A stretch of 64,000 nt of DNA from Prionace glauca (taxonomy: Eukaryota; Chordata; Chondrichthyes; Carcharhiniformes; Carcharhinidae): contig CM075756.1 in NCBI GenBank assembly GCA_037974335.1, forward strand, positions 8,990,638-9,054,637, in the 5' to 3' direction. Under the pieces are notes generated by a model. The model was given only the letters and a program-made list of their open reading frames with translations. It was not told the DNA's origin and did no database searches. Position numbers and translations under genes: made by a program. This document shows, piece by piece, positions 34,556 through 47,279 of this stretch (position 1 is the stretch's first letter; the number at the start of each line of letters is the position of its first letter).

Positions 34556-34937
34556 TAGATGGGGAAAGGAACGATCAATGGTGGACACCAATTTTGGGAT
34601 ATTGGCAAAAGATTCATAACTGCAGAGTTTTGGAAATCTCCTCTGTGCGAATCATCAGTTTGAAACACTCTGAACGGCGGTACAGCAGATTCTTTGGAAA
34701 CTTTGAAAAATCAGTGGGCATTCTGTACACGATCAGGAAACTCTCAGAGGCACTAATAGCCTCATCCACCATTCACGGACTCATTATTAAAAATAGCGGC
34801 TAATTAAATGAGAAGAACATTCATGGATAATGTTCTAATCTTAAAGAAAGAATACCATTATCTGAACTAAAAGAGGTCAGGAAAATTAATCAAAATCAAT
34901 GAAATCACAAATCACGATTCACCACAAACTACAGAAC

Positions 34938-34996
34938 AAAGATGGATGGATGGATAGATGGAAAGATGGATGGATGGATGGACGGACGGACGGAAA
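34938..34996 (+). repeat. GATG/GACG tetranucleotide repeat 3' of V-E
   Basis: Runs of GATGGATGGATAG and GACGGACGGACGG lie just beyond the RSS side of V-E, as after V-A and V-C. Confidence 0.85.
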
Positions 34997-35048
34997 GTGA
35001 GTTAATTCGTGCTGTTGCTGCGCTCTGCCATCTCTTTGAATCACTGTG

Positions 35049-35341
35049 AAACTCCGGTTCGAGTAATATATGGCCGATACAACAACTTCCGTCCAGTCCC
35101 TGCCGGAGGATTTTAGATAGGTGGGCATAGTTGGGCTTCCTCGTGGTGGAACCATCAACTTCACTGGAGAGAGAGATGTTATCACAGAAAAGATCCTGCC
35201 GCTCACGGTCATGGTGTCATCCGTACCAGCAGAAGAAGTTGCCAGCATCTGCTTCCCTGTGGAGACTTTGAATGCTGATCGGAGTGGCCAATGAACTGGA
35301 AATGGAAACAAGAGTTTGTCAGAGCAGCACGGCACCCACAT
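35049..35341 (-). pseudogene. TRBV pseudogene V-E
   Basis: The exon is recognisable (acceptor side at 35341, start resembling DVGAVLL), but it has an early stop in the first eight codons. The FR2 codon for the second Trp (WYRW) is TGA, and Cys104 (TGC) reads TCG. The RSS spacing is kept: heptamer CACAGTG (35042-35048), 23-bp spacer, but the nonamer (35010-35018) is GCAACAGCA, far from consensus. No leader was identified. It is a dead member of the V-A family. Confidence 0.85.
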
Positions 35342-36541
35342 CTGTAAATTGGAAAGGGAAGGTGAAAAGAGAATTATAAAGCCATAAATAGAGTCTGCAT
35401 TGATAAGAAGATGAAAAATAGGGGTGAAGGGGAAACACAGTAATACAGGTGTTGGGGGCGGGGCGGAGGGGGGGGGGGCAGCAAATGATGGATGGACAAA
35501 GACATAATGAGTGAACGAGAGAGAAAAATCCGGCAGAGGGAAATGTGCATAGAAGCACGCGCACACACGCACAAAAACATGCGCACAAACACCCTACCCG
35601 TCATCATTAGTAACACACGTCCAAGGTGAGCACACTCATCATTAGAGCGGGGAAGACAATTCTGTTTAGTGTGTGAATTTACTGAACAGTGTTCTTGTAG
35701 AATATCCATGTTGTGGACACGAAGTTGACTTCACAGTTTACTCGTACATCATCTGGAATATTTGGAAAAGTGAGATCAGGCTTTCTTCCTTTGTCTGGAG
35801 TGATAATTTGCGAGGCAGACCGTTTTGGAGAATCTCCTCTGAACTGTTTCTGAGGCCTTGTCATGCTTCCTAAACTAAATTGCTTGCGCTGGAGGAAATC
35901 TTTCCTAAATGTTGAAATCTGTCATCATGAACCTGGGGTCATGACCAACTGATGATTCTGATATGCACGCACTAAGCCCGAGGCGTACGCAGCTTAACTG
36001 GTTGAAGAGGCTCCTTTTCAAGTCTCTTCTTTTAGAGATACCTTCTTTTAGACTTAACATACGGCTGTCATTGTGCGCCGGTTTTCAAGGGGGCGCATGT
36101 CTACTGTGGTGGACTACGTGTCTTTCCGGATAGCGTCAAGCTTCATGCGCGTTATACATTCATCCAGGCAAGTGGAGAACATTGCATAATTCTTCTAATT
36201 TGTGTCTTGAACTGGATTGTTTGTCTGTATATCACTTCGCTGCATCGGTGTTACATAATAGACCTTCGTCGTTCAGTAATTAACGTTATTGGACAGTCAT
36301 TACGACTGAATCTATCATATGTGACACAATGAATGCAAAGCAAAGGAAGAATTGGAATTTTGAAGGACATCTGGGACAGGTGTATTTGTTCCCTTCTCCC
36401 TCCTGATTTCCTACAGCCTTCGGTTACTTCCGTCATTCATTCTTGGTGAAATTGCAGGTGGAATCGACCGTTGAAGCGGGAAGACATTAGCGGCTGTGGC
36501 GGCTTTGATCGTGCAGTCAGTTGTAGATGTTCATCCGATTG

Positions 36542-36580
36542 CTTTTTTGTATTGATACTATCGCGATCCGCAGCTCTGTG
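36542..36580 (-). promoter_or_regulatory. 23-RSS of V-F
   Basis: In sense the heptamer is CACAGAG (36574-36580), the spacer 23 bp and the nonamer ACAAAAAAG (36542-36550). The nonamer differs from consensus at its eighth and ninth bases. Confidence 0.85.
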
Positions 36581-36882
36581 CTCACTGCTTGCACAGTAAT
36601 ACATCGCCGAATCCGCAACCTTCACTTTCAAGATCCTCAAGGTACATTTCTTCTGCTCGGGCCGCGTAATCTTGATCTCGTTCTCGAAGTTTCCTTCGTA
36701 AGTAGCTCCAACTCCATTAGTATGATAGCCCATGAGGCGGAAAGCCACGCCAGGGTACTGCTGATACCAGAGCATCAGGGTCTTGCTGCTGTCGTTTTGG
36801 TAACAATTTAATTCTATTGCCTCGCCTTTATTCACGGCCATCTGAATTGGCCATTGGTATATCAGCTGTGCCAGTGTTTTGC
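36581..36882 (-). CDS. TRBV segment V-F, different family (CASS type)
   Basis: The V exon follows TTTCTCCAG. It starts KTLAQLIYQWPIQMAVNKGE and has Cys23 in IELNCYQND, Trp41 in LMLWYQQYPG and Cys104 in AMYYCASS. This ending is like most mammalian TRBV (CASS), unlike its CAWS neighbours. The FR3 motif is KCTLRILKVKVADSA. The frame is intact and the RSS good. I could not find the leader exon within the next 1 kb, so it is either far upstream, across the ATAG repeat at 37050, or lost; functionality is therefore unproven. Confidence 0.82.
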
Positions 36883-37049
36883 CTGGAGAAATAAGGAGAA
36901 TATTTACAATACTTAAATCGTCATGGGTGACAGGAAAATGAATTTAAAAGACATTAAATGACCGGATAGACGACGAAAAAGTAGATGCTATGTAGGTAGA
37001 TAGGTAATAAACAGGTAGATAGTAGCCTGATATATCGGCAGGCAGATAA

Positions 37050-38280
<1,231 letters not shown>

Positions 38281-38412
38281 CATAGAATCATAGAATCATA
38301 GAACCCTACAATGCAGAAAGAGGCCCTTCGGCCTATCGAGTCTGCAACGAACACAATCCCACACCCGCCCCTGCCCTACATATTATACCCACTAATCCCT
38401 CTAACCTACAGG
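38281..38412 (-). repeat. Truncated SINE 3' end at the V-G start codon
   Basis: ATAGAATCATAGAATCATAG, then CCCTACAATGCAGAAAGAGG, is the reverse 3' end of a V-SINE. It ends at CTAACCTACAG, a few bases before the V-G ATG. V-H and V-K have TGCAGTTAAA..CTTTAAAGATG in the same place, so the insertion split the 5' UTR. Confidence 0.75.
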
Positions 38413-39120
38413 ATGTCTGTACTTCTGTTCTGGATTCTGTTGCTGCTGCTACCGACGAAACTGGCCTCTGATGAGTCAGTAATCTTGACTGTCATTGCCC
38501 TGCGCGCCCGATTAGGGGTTAATCCACTTTCTATGCTAATTCCAAGACGTTTTAAGTTGTAGATTTCACCTCTCTGTGTTTGTCGCCTCTGTGTCTATTT
38601 GTCAATCTATCGCCCTCTCCCTGTCACTCCGTTCCTCTCTCTGACGATCTATCTACTAATTTCCTTCTTTAGGCTCCCTTCCTTCCTTCGCCCGATTGTC
38701 TCTCAGTGCTCTGTGTGTTTCTCTCTTTATACCACTCGAGGCCTTCTGTGGCCAAGCCCCTCCCCTTCGTTTTACCTGAGGTTCTCGCTATCTCCATCTG
38801 ATTCTCTCATTCTACCCTTCTCTCTTTTTATCTGGTTTTCTCTGTTTATCTCTCTATCACGGCCTCGCTGATCCGCTCTCAGTCTCACATCTCTTCTCAC
38901 CCCCAGGCCTACCACTGCCTATTTTTATATCCCTTTGAAGTATTCAAAGTTTATATATCTGCCTTTTCATTCTCTGATTTACAGAAGTGGCGGCCATACT
39001 GGTCAACAGATTCCAGCTTTCATATCCAGTTCCCGGCCCACCCCAATCAGCGTCAAATGCCTTCACACTAAAGAAGATGGTAGCAGCTGGTATTGATGGT
39101 ATCTGGCCATCTCTTCTTTG
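38413..39120 (+). pseudogene. TRBV pseudogene V-G
   Basis: The leader (38413-38455, MSVLLFWILLLLLP) is followed by ACGAAA where a GTAAG donor should be. The V exon begins after TTTACAG at 38985 and is homologous to V-K, but it has a one-base deletion early (GTCAACAG versus GTCCAACAG) and loses similarity after FR2 at about 39110. FR3, Cys104 and an RSS are missing. It is a truncated pseudogene of the CAWS family. Confidence 0.85.
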
Positions 39121-39129
39121 AGCAGAGCA

Positions 39130-41500
39130 CTTCATTCACCCATTTTATTTTGCTTCCAGGTTTTGACGACAATCTGTTCTTATCTCATTGAAGCCCTCTT
39201 TACTCCAGTTCATTGTCCTTTTCCATAGTCACCATAAAACTTCTATACAGTGATCACGATCCCATATATGTTCCCTCTCTGACACTTGATGGCACATAGA
39301 GTGACACCGCAGTTATAACACAGTCGAGGCAATTTGGCCCAAGTGCCTTGTGCCATCATTTATCCTCCACATTAGTCCCCTCTCACCCTACTTTATCTGA
39401 GGATATTAACATAGCAAATAATAAAGGCATCTCTGGTTTTGGATAATTTCTTGTCAAATAATACACTATCCCAGACTCTGTTGGCCCAAATCTTCCTTTG
39501 CCCGCGGAGTCGTACCCCAGTGTAATACACGAGAGACGCTGACGATACCCTTGGGAATCCCGAGGAAGTTTGAACTCCAGCTAGGCTATTACCCTGCATT
39601 TGAGATCATCCGATAGACCGGTTTAAAGTTGAGAGTTCAAATTTGTCCAACTATCTTAGCGCAATAGCTTCTCAGGAAAAGTCAGAAGAATTAAAACCAC
39701 GTTTAACTCCTGTGTAAAGATACGACGAATATTCTCCCCCACCCCCCAACACTGGACCCCTTTGCCATCCCAAATGACCTAACTCCTTCCCTTCATACCG
39801 CCGACTAATAACCAATTAACGCTACGGGCACCTGATTACACTCCACCTCCTTACTGAACCCCTTGCTGCCAACCGTGAACAGGCCACCCTACCCCTCCGC
39901 CCCCCCCCTCTCTTCCCAATCGAACGTACCCACAAACTACATGCACATAACTATCTCAGGGACATTTGAACCGAGGCCCTTACGGCAGCTAGAGGAAAAA
40001 ACACGCTGGGTAATATAAAGCAACGGAGTGGCAGGATGATTGTGGGCGCCATACCTCGGAAGTCTGGGGCTGCAGCTATCCAATCATTTGCGTAGATTTT
40101 TGATACCGTGATACTATTTTTACTCCAACCATATTGAGTTCAAGCTACCAGATCATTGGAGTTTAAAAATATTCATTATAAACGCTCAACAAAATGCAAT
40201 GATGTATAACCTACCCAACTGCAATCTGACTGCTTGTCCATTGACCCTAGTGTCTCAACATTTGGAACATAGTTACGGAGCTCTTTCGAAAGCATGATAA
40301 AAGGATTAATGAAGAAATGCAGAGAGAGGCAGGTAAATAAGAGAGTGAAAGGGACAAGAAGAGAAATGGGCGCGAGAGAAACAAAAGGAAAATTAAGAAA
40401 GTAGTATCTGACACACCACCAAATAAATTTAATCCGGATTTAAGAGTGAACGTCTTCGCAAGCTCTGCATTCCAAGCGAAAAAGCTTTTTTATTATCCGC
40501 GACTGATATACATTCTGTATATTGTGCGAGAATGCAACTGAGCACCCATTTTGTCAATAATTTCATTAGATTTATTCTAATGCGTAGAAATGGAACGAAG
40601 ATTTGCCCGTGCACTTTAGAGTCTGGTTGGCAGCTGCTGAACCTTTCCCGAATTTAACGTTAACCTGTCCCAACAGCACGCCACTCCCCGCCCACCTCCT
40701 CCCCACGATCCCCTGCCCCACGCCGCGCCTACTCCCCAAGAGATTTCCCGGACTCTCCAAATGGTTGAAACTACCCATCACTGGAAACCTGAAATAAACC
40801 TCCCCTCCATGTCTCCTCGTCAGAAGATGTCGCAGGGAGCTGACGTCATGAGCAACTATATCCTTTAATGCTCCTTGAGAAATTGATGCTGTTATTTTCT
40901 GGCCGACGACTGGATTACTAAAACATGTCAGGGGATAGTCAGTCAACCACATTTGCCTATGGCGGATCATGCAGAAGGCAGACCGAGTAATGATAGCAGA
41001 TTTGCTTTTCTTCGATGTTAGTAAAACGGACTGGCTTTTCCGGAAATCCAATAGTGTCATGCACATTAATACTGAAAACAGGCTCTTTATTGCAGATTTG
41101 ATTCTATTTGCTGCCAGGATATGGTCCATGTCCATGAATCAATTAGCCTAGCATTCTGTACTAATAGAACAGCAACATTTCTACGATTCTACATTAGGAT
41201 AACAAACAGCACTGTCTGCAGAGAGCTAAAGCAGGGAACGGTAGACTAATGGATAAAATTGATTGGCGGATCCAGACTAAATCCACCACTCGGAAGCTGG
41301 TGGCATCGGTTTAAGCTAACTTTAGAATCAGCTGGCTAAGGTCGAAACGTAAATGCGTCGAGTCGCATTAGCTCCACCCCGGAAATGGTATGTTGTCCCA
41401 ACCCACTATAAAGTGATCCCTTGCATTTATCCGTTGAACAACTTAGAGGAGATATCCACTATCCAGAATTTGAGAAATCCTGCAGTTAAATACCCTTTAA
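39130..41500. other. V-G / V-H interval
   Basis: I see no gene. Parts are homologous to the 3' flank of V-H, notably the C-rich block at 39730-39980 (compare 44500-44690). A long minus-strand ORF at about 40570-41130 matches no family and lies over diverged repeat sequence. Confidence 0.45.
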
Positions 41501-41502
41501 AG

Positions 41503-42352
41503 ATGTATAGGTCTGGGCTCTGGGGCTTGTTGCTGCTGTTACCGGGTAACAGTAGTTGCCAGTTGCCAGTGAGGTTCACTGTTTTTTGCGTCCCAATTAG
41601 GGGTTAACCTCAGTTCTGACCTGCTTAACATCGCTTGAAGATGTAGATTCCCTCTGTCCCCCTTTGTTGCCATAGTCTCTGTTTGTCACTGTTTTTCTCT
41701 CCCTGCCACTCTGTTTCTCCCTTTAGGCTTCTTTGCTTATGTATTTCTCTAGTTTGACCCGACCTTCGTCCGCTTGTCTCTCAGTGCATTTCCTCTGTTT
41801 CTCCCTTTTTCTTTCCGTTCATGATCTATCGATTGTTCTTGGTTTTCTCTCTGTTCCTGCCCCTCCTTCTCAGTTTGTCTTTGTTTCTCTCATTCTCGCC
41901 TGGCACTCATTGCCTTCTTTCCTGTCTTTCTCTATCTCTATATCATTGCCTGACTCTCCCACTCTCACTCTTGTCTCAGCTCTCTTTCGCTTGCTGTCCT
42001 TGCAACCCCTCAAAGGGTGTCAAGGTTAATATCTGTCTTTTCTCTCTTTTTTACAGATGTGGCAGCGGTTCTGGTCTAACAAACTCCACCTTACATATCC
42101 AGCTCCCCGGGCACTGCAGTCAGTATCGAATGTCATTGCATAAAAGCAATGTTTACCTCCTCTTTCAATTGGTATCGATGGCATCCTGATCGTGCGCCTC
42201 AGAACCTTTTCTACGCCTATGACACAGAGATCACTCCCAAAGGGGAGGTGGACGGATTCACCGCCAGAAAATCGGACAACACTCACTCTTACCTGGAGTC
42301 TTCAAGCCTGCGGGCCAATCACTCAGCCATGTATTACTGCGCCTGGAGTTTA
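41503..42352 (+). pseudogene. TRBV segment V-H with one in-frame stop
   Basis: Leader exon 41503-41545 (43 bp, MYRSGLWGLLLLLPG, donor GTAAC), intron of 511 bp, V exon 42057-42352 after TTTTTACAG. The frame has TAA at 42077-42079, where its paralogues have CAA (LVQQTP). The rest is intact: Cys23 in SIECHC, Trp41 in FNWYRWHPDRAPQ, Cys104 in AMYYCAWS. RSS: heptamer CACAGTG (42353-42359), 23-bp spacer, nonamer ACTAAAAAT (42383-42391), weak. The only lesion seen is the stop, in FR1; it could be a polymorphism or an assembly error. It is a close paralogue of V-K. Confidence 0.85.
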
Positions 42353-42424
42353 CACAGTGGCTCAGAAAGATGCATGAGTTCGACTAAAAATCCAAGTGGA
42401 TCCGAAAAAATAATAGGAGTTATA

Positions 42425-42475
42425 ACCATCTCTTTATCTATCTACCTATCTATTTATCTATTATCGATGTATCCA
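42425..42475 (+). repeat. TATC tetranucleotide repeat 3' of V-H
   Basis: An imperfect CTATCTATC run beyond the V-H RSS, the same position and motif as after V-A, V-C and V-K. Confidence 0.85.
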
Positions 42476-42789
42476 AATGTCATAAATTGCCGAACTGTCA
42501 ACATCTTTTATTTACCTAGCTAATGGCATGCATCAGGTTTCAATATTTAAACATGTAATATAATGTTGTTTTTTTGATTTATTTTGTTAACATTGAATCA
42601 CCATCTCTTTTACTTAACAAGATAATATACATTTTTTTTAAGCATTCCATTCAGGAATTTCCGACAAGGCAGTGTCTGTATTTTACAAACAATTTTCGAG
42701 GTGGGGTAAATTGGTTAGTTCTATGGCTGAAAGAAGGGACAAGGTATAGAACAAGCAGTTACACAGCTCGCGACTATGCAATTGGGTAT

Positions 42790-43165
42790 TTCCCAAGCTT
42801 GCCGGCCCAATACGGGGAGGTAATGGCCAAATGTTACTATCGCGAGATTCTTAATCCAAAAACCGCTAATGTTCTAGGGGCCTGGACCCGATTCGCACCA
42901 CGGCAAATGGTGGAATTTGAATTTAAGTTTAAAAGATCAGGAATTAAGAATATATTGACCATGAAACGATTGTCAGAAAAAAAACATCTACTTTACTAAT
43001 ACCCTTTAGGGAGGGAAATCTATAATTCTTATCTTGTATGGCCTACATGTGACTTCCAAGCCATAGCAAAATTGTTGACTCTGAGCTGCCATCAGGCAAC
43101 TAGAGATGGGCAATAAATGCTGGCCCAGCCAGTGACGCACATGTCCCACGAATGAATTAAAAAAA
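42790..43165 (+). repeat. Second tRNA-derived SINE family
   Basis: A tRNA-like region (B-box-like GATTCGCACCACGGCAAATG), then GGTGGAATTTGAATTTAAGT, GGCCTACATGTGACTTCCAA, GGGCAATAAATGCTGGCCCA and a tail GTCCCACGAATGAATT. The 141-codon ORF over its left part is not a gene. Confidence 0.75.
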
Positions 43166-45084
43166 TGGCTGTTTACCACGAGGTATTCGCGCTATTGGAG
43201 TCGTAACGAGATAAATCAGAAACTGATACAATTCGAGGGAAGGACATTCCGTCCATAATGCCAGTATTTTCTTTAAGGGATCTGAGCATTGCATATTCCC
43301 CTGACCTGTTCCAAATATTCTGCTTTGGATGTTTCTCCGACCACATTTTAGCATTTTCTATGGAATTTGCTTCGACTGCCCTTCAGGCATTGCCAATCCA
43401 CAGGGTATATTTCGTTATGGCGAAAGGTTCACTGATCTCTCACTGGTTTGCTATTGATCTCCTATGAATCGACTGAACAAGGGATTTGGGAAGGAAATTG
43501 GGCTAAAGTAGAACAACGATGAACAAGTTCATGGGAAAGTGGCCTACTCCTGCTCATACATTCCTATGTTCCCATTCTGGTTATTTTGTCATTCAACATG
43601 AAGCAATGGTCTCTGTTTAACTGTCATCCTTTCAAATGATATCAAGTCCTTGCGCTGTTTCTAATTATCTACTATCAAAATACGCAACGATTTCCAAAAT
43701 CTCTTTCAAATTTTCTCTTATTTTCAGTGCTCTAAGAGGAACAGATCCACCCAAACAAAGAATTGTTAACCTTGGAAACATTAAACTTGCCACTTGTGAT
43801 TCAGAGCCCAGAATGGCGACATCTATTCAGATAGCAATCTCTCTGCACACCTGGCCCCCGAAGACGGTTTAAACATTTGTTAAAAATCGTTAACCCACTT
43901 TTCTATTAGACTCTCTTTGTCCTTTGAACAACGTAGGTGTTCAGCACGGTGAGGAAGTTAACCCTTCAAATCTCGTTTTCCAGATGAGAAATTCTGCTTG
44001 AAGCCGGAAAGCAATTTAACGTGACGTAAAGCGTCATAGAATCATAGACCACAGATCAAGGCCAATTCACTCATTGATACGGGCCAACGTTTTCAAAGAT
44101 CCATTTATTATTCTCACATCATTCCGTTCCCGTTCGCTTTCTCTCACCTTATCAAGGACATCTTTAATCCTTTCTCTCTCCTACCCTTAACCAGCTCTTC
44201 GCCATGGATACTATTTTGCACAGCCAACATTCTGAGGTAATGGATTACATATTCTCACCACTTCTTGGGCAGAGTTTGAAATTCTCCAATCCTCTGACGC
44301 CACCTCCCCATGAAACGACTTCATGGAAAATGCCTGGAAATTTTGAATTCCCGATGGACAATTATCCTGCACCTGGAATCATCTAATGCTTTGATATAAA
44401 CCGGAGACTTGAGATTGCTCCGAGCTTCTCAGCAGAATAGTTGCCGAGGAACAACTGCAGGGACTGCTACTTTCAACTCTTGGATAATTGAACCTTCACC
44501 ACCCACCTCCCCTCCCCAAATACCCCCACCTGCTGGGCTATCCCCTCCCCCCAGCTCCGCGAGTGCCTGTCCGCCCAGCACTTAACTACACCCCACTGCC
44601 TCACTGACCTCCCGCCCCCGCAACCTCGGACTCACCACCGACCCTTTCTAATGTTCCGCCTACCCCAGGCCACTATCCAGCGGACGTACATTTACTTTCT
44701 TCCTGACTTGTCAAAGAAACTTTTAAACAAATAGACCTTTAAGCTTATCGCTTTGAAGCGGCCAGTGTTTGAAGATAAATGCACTCAATAGTACCAAAGG
44801 ACAGGAGTGCCAATCCGGCGCTGATCGCCTCTTCTCGGAAATTTGAGGGGCGCAACTATCCACAGATTTGTGTGGAATCCAGTTGTGAATATGGCTCTGG
44901 GTTTGCTTCGCAACTTCCTTCCATTCCGGGCTGCCGGAGAAATAATTCGGGAAACCATTACCTGTGAAGTCAGAAGCAGAGTTAAGGTTCGGAGCATAAT
45001 ATGAATCCTCTTTAAAGGCCGAAGTTTTTTTTTCAGATTTGCAGCATTCAGTATTTCGCTTTCATTTTGGATCTGCAAAAGAAA
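43166..45084. other. 3' flank of V-H, homologous to 3' flank of V-K
   Basis: No gene. Blocks such as AAAATGGCGACATCTATTCA-type sequence at about 43810 match the region at about 55110 (GGCGACATCTATTCAGATA in both), showing a large duplicated unit. A proline/C-rich tract lies at about 44500-44690. Confidence 0.6.
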
Positions 45085-45540
45085 CACTTTTGAAAGGGTG
45101 CAGAGGAGGTTTACCAGGATGTTGCCTGGCATGGTGGGAAGGTCTTATGAGGAAAGGCTGAGGGACTTGAGGTTGTTTTCGTTAGAAAGGAGGAGGTTAA
45201 GAGGTGACCTACTTGAGACATACAAGATGATCAGAGGGTTAGCTAGGGTGGACAGTGAGAGCCTTTTTCCTCGGGTGGTGATGGCTAACACGAGGGGACA
45301 TAGCTTTAAATTGAGGGGTGATAATTATAGGACGGATGTCAGAGGGTACTAAGGACGTGGAAAGCCGTGCCTGCAGCAGTTGTGGACTCGCCAAATTTAA
45401 GGGCGTTCAAATGGTCATTGGATAGGCATGTGGATAATATTGGAATAGTTTAGGTTAGAGGGTCGTTAGATTCGTTCCACTGGTCAGTGCAACATCGAGG
45501 GCCGAAGGGCCTGTACTGCTCTGTAATGTTCTATGTTTTC
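45085..45540 (+). repeat. CR1-like LINE 3' end
   Basis: The plus strand translates as QRRFTRMLPGMVGRSYEERL and RGDLLETYKMIRGLARVDSE, the CR1 ORF2 C-terminus. A stop follows, then a 3' UTR ending in GTAATGTTCTATG. It belongs to a subfamily different from the copy at 20980. Confidence 0.88.
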
Positions 45541-45598
45541 TATTCGATCACCGTGGACTGGAAACTGATAGAATTCAGAGCCTTTGTATCAATTTCTT

Positions 45599-45933
45599 TA
45601 AAGTGAAGTTTATTTATTAGTCACAAGTAGTCCTACATTCACACTGCAATAAGTTACTGTGCAAATCCCCTAGTCGCCACATTCCAGCGCCTGTTTGGGT
45701 ACACTGAGGGGAATTTTAGCACAGCCGACCCACCTAACCTGCACATCTTTGGATTATGGGAGGAAACCGGGACACCCGGAGGAAACTCCCACAGACACGG
45801 GGAGAACGTGTAAACTCCACAGACAGTGGTCCAAGCCGAGAATCGAACCCCAGGTCTCTGGCACTGTGAGGTAGCAATTCTAACCACTGTGCCCACCGTG
45901 CCGCCTACTAACCACTGTGCCACCGTGCCGCCG
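45599..45933 (-). repeat. tRNA-derived SINE with duplicated head
   Basis: The complement of the SINE of the TTATTTATTAG subfamily. Its tRNA-like end (TAACCACTGTGCCCACCGTG) is repeated about 25 bp further on as TAACCACTGTGCCACCGTGC. Confidence 0.82.
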
Positions 45934-46006
45934 ATTCATAATAGATGTTCAGAGCAGAATAATTTGTTTCCGTTCCTAGCTTTCAGATAGAAGGACCTGT
46001 AATATC

Positions 46007-46016
46007 CGTGACGTCA
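46007..46016 (+). promoter_or_regulatory. TRBV promoter decamer of V-I
   Basis: CGTGACGTCA, one base from the mammalian TRBV promoter decamer AGTGACRTCA (a CRE site). It lies 92 bp upstream of the V-I start codon, at the position typical for that element. Confidence 0.65.
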
Positions 46017-46108
46017 TTTCCAGCTCGCTCATGACACGCTTCAACAATAGGTTCTATATTTTGCTTCCACTGCTCCTCTGTTAAACTTTGTTCTCTATTC
46101 CCCAGAGG

Positions 46109-46894
46109 ATGGGCCTGAATCTTCTGCTCTTTGCCTCTGTATTGCTCATACCATGTAAGTTAACATCAAATCGCTGTTTTTAAATTTAATTTCCTTATCA
46201 AATTAAAACAATCATCTATATGCAATATAATTTAACTCATTTATTTTCTTTCATATTTGGAGCGGCATTGAGTTACTTTATTCCGTTGTTTGTTCATGGA
46301 ACCAACAATTATTCTACGAGGCGACGCCTCTTCCATTTTTAAATTCTAATACATTAAGTTTAAATCTAAACTTACACGAGGACGGTCGGGCATTTGGGTT
46401 GATTGGATCGTACCTTCAAAGAACTGTCACAAACATGCTTCGGGCCAATTGTTTCCTTCATGTCGTGTATGATCCTTAATCTCTTAATAATTAGAAAATG
46501 TACTAAGATGTACAGGAATGCCAGTTATCCAAACGTTTCCCTGATGATGCTGCCTTAACCGATTCCTCTATCTGGTTTCTCCCTTCAGATCAATGTCGAT
46601 GTGCCTCAGTGTCTCAGACTCCCAGGAAAGTAACTGCGGGACGAGGGACCAACGTAACATTGACCTGTCAACAGGAGGACACCGATTACATCACGATGCT
46701 CTGGTACCGCCAGTACCCCGGGCAGGGTCTCCAGCTTCTGGTAACAGATGTATCTGGAAGCAAACCGACTTTCGAGGCAGGGTTGGAGATGCGATTTGAG
46801 GTGGTCAGAGCCAATCTCAAAAGGTGCATTCTGAAAATTCGGTCTGCAGACCCCGGTGACACAGCTACTTATTACTGCGCTGCAACTGATGGAG
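46109..46894 (+). CDS. TRBV segment V-I
   Basis: Leader exon 46109-46154 (46 bp, MGLNLLLFASVLLIP, donor GTAAGT), intron of 434 bp, V exon 46589-46894 after CCCTTCAG. The protein begins YQCRCASVSQTPRKVTAGRG; Cys23 is in VTLTCQQED, Trp41 in TMLWYRQYPGQGLQLL and Cys104 in ATYYCAA. RSS: heptamer CACAGTG (46895-46901), 23-bp spacer, nonamer ACAAGAAGC (46925-46933), two or three changes. A separate family from the CAWS group; two extra cysteines lie near the N-terminus. Plus orientation, so it would need inversion to join the D/J cluster. Intact. Confidence 0.9.
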
Positions 46895-47279
46895 CACAGT
46901 GCGTCAAACCCCTTATGTGCCGTGACAAGAAGCAACTGATGTCATTTCTATAGTTATCTTATACTGTTCGCCCTTTTCTGTCTCAGAGATCGAATTTTTT
47001 TCTTCATGTTTGTGTGTCTTTAATCAACACTTTTCATATTCTAGTCTTCCATAGATAATTAAATAGTTTTGCAGACTGTAACACAGAGTTAGGCAGCCGG
47101 TGGTTAGATTGACCATATCATATTAGAATATTGCGCCTTAACAATTGAATTCACCAGTTTTGATGATATCGTGATTTTTTTTCCCAATCCCTAGCATCTG
47201 GATTCCGTTCCGAACATTTTGCTATTGGTTAACCTACTGATGCTCTTCATATCAGAAGGGATGTGAATCGATTCATTTT

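Noticed and set aside
40572-41135. 187-codon minus-strand open frame
   Set aside because: No known domain; the right part corresponds to diverged repeat and the composition is not gene-like.
42574-42999. 141-codon plus-strand open frame
   Set aside because: Its 3' half lies in a tRNA-derived SINE that is repeated elsewhere; no domain.
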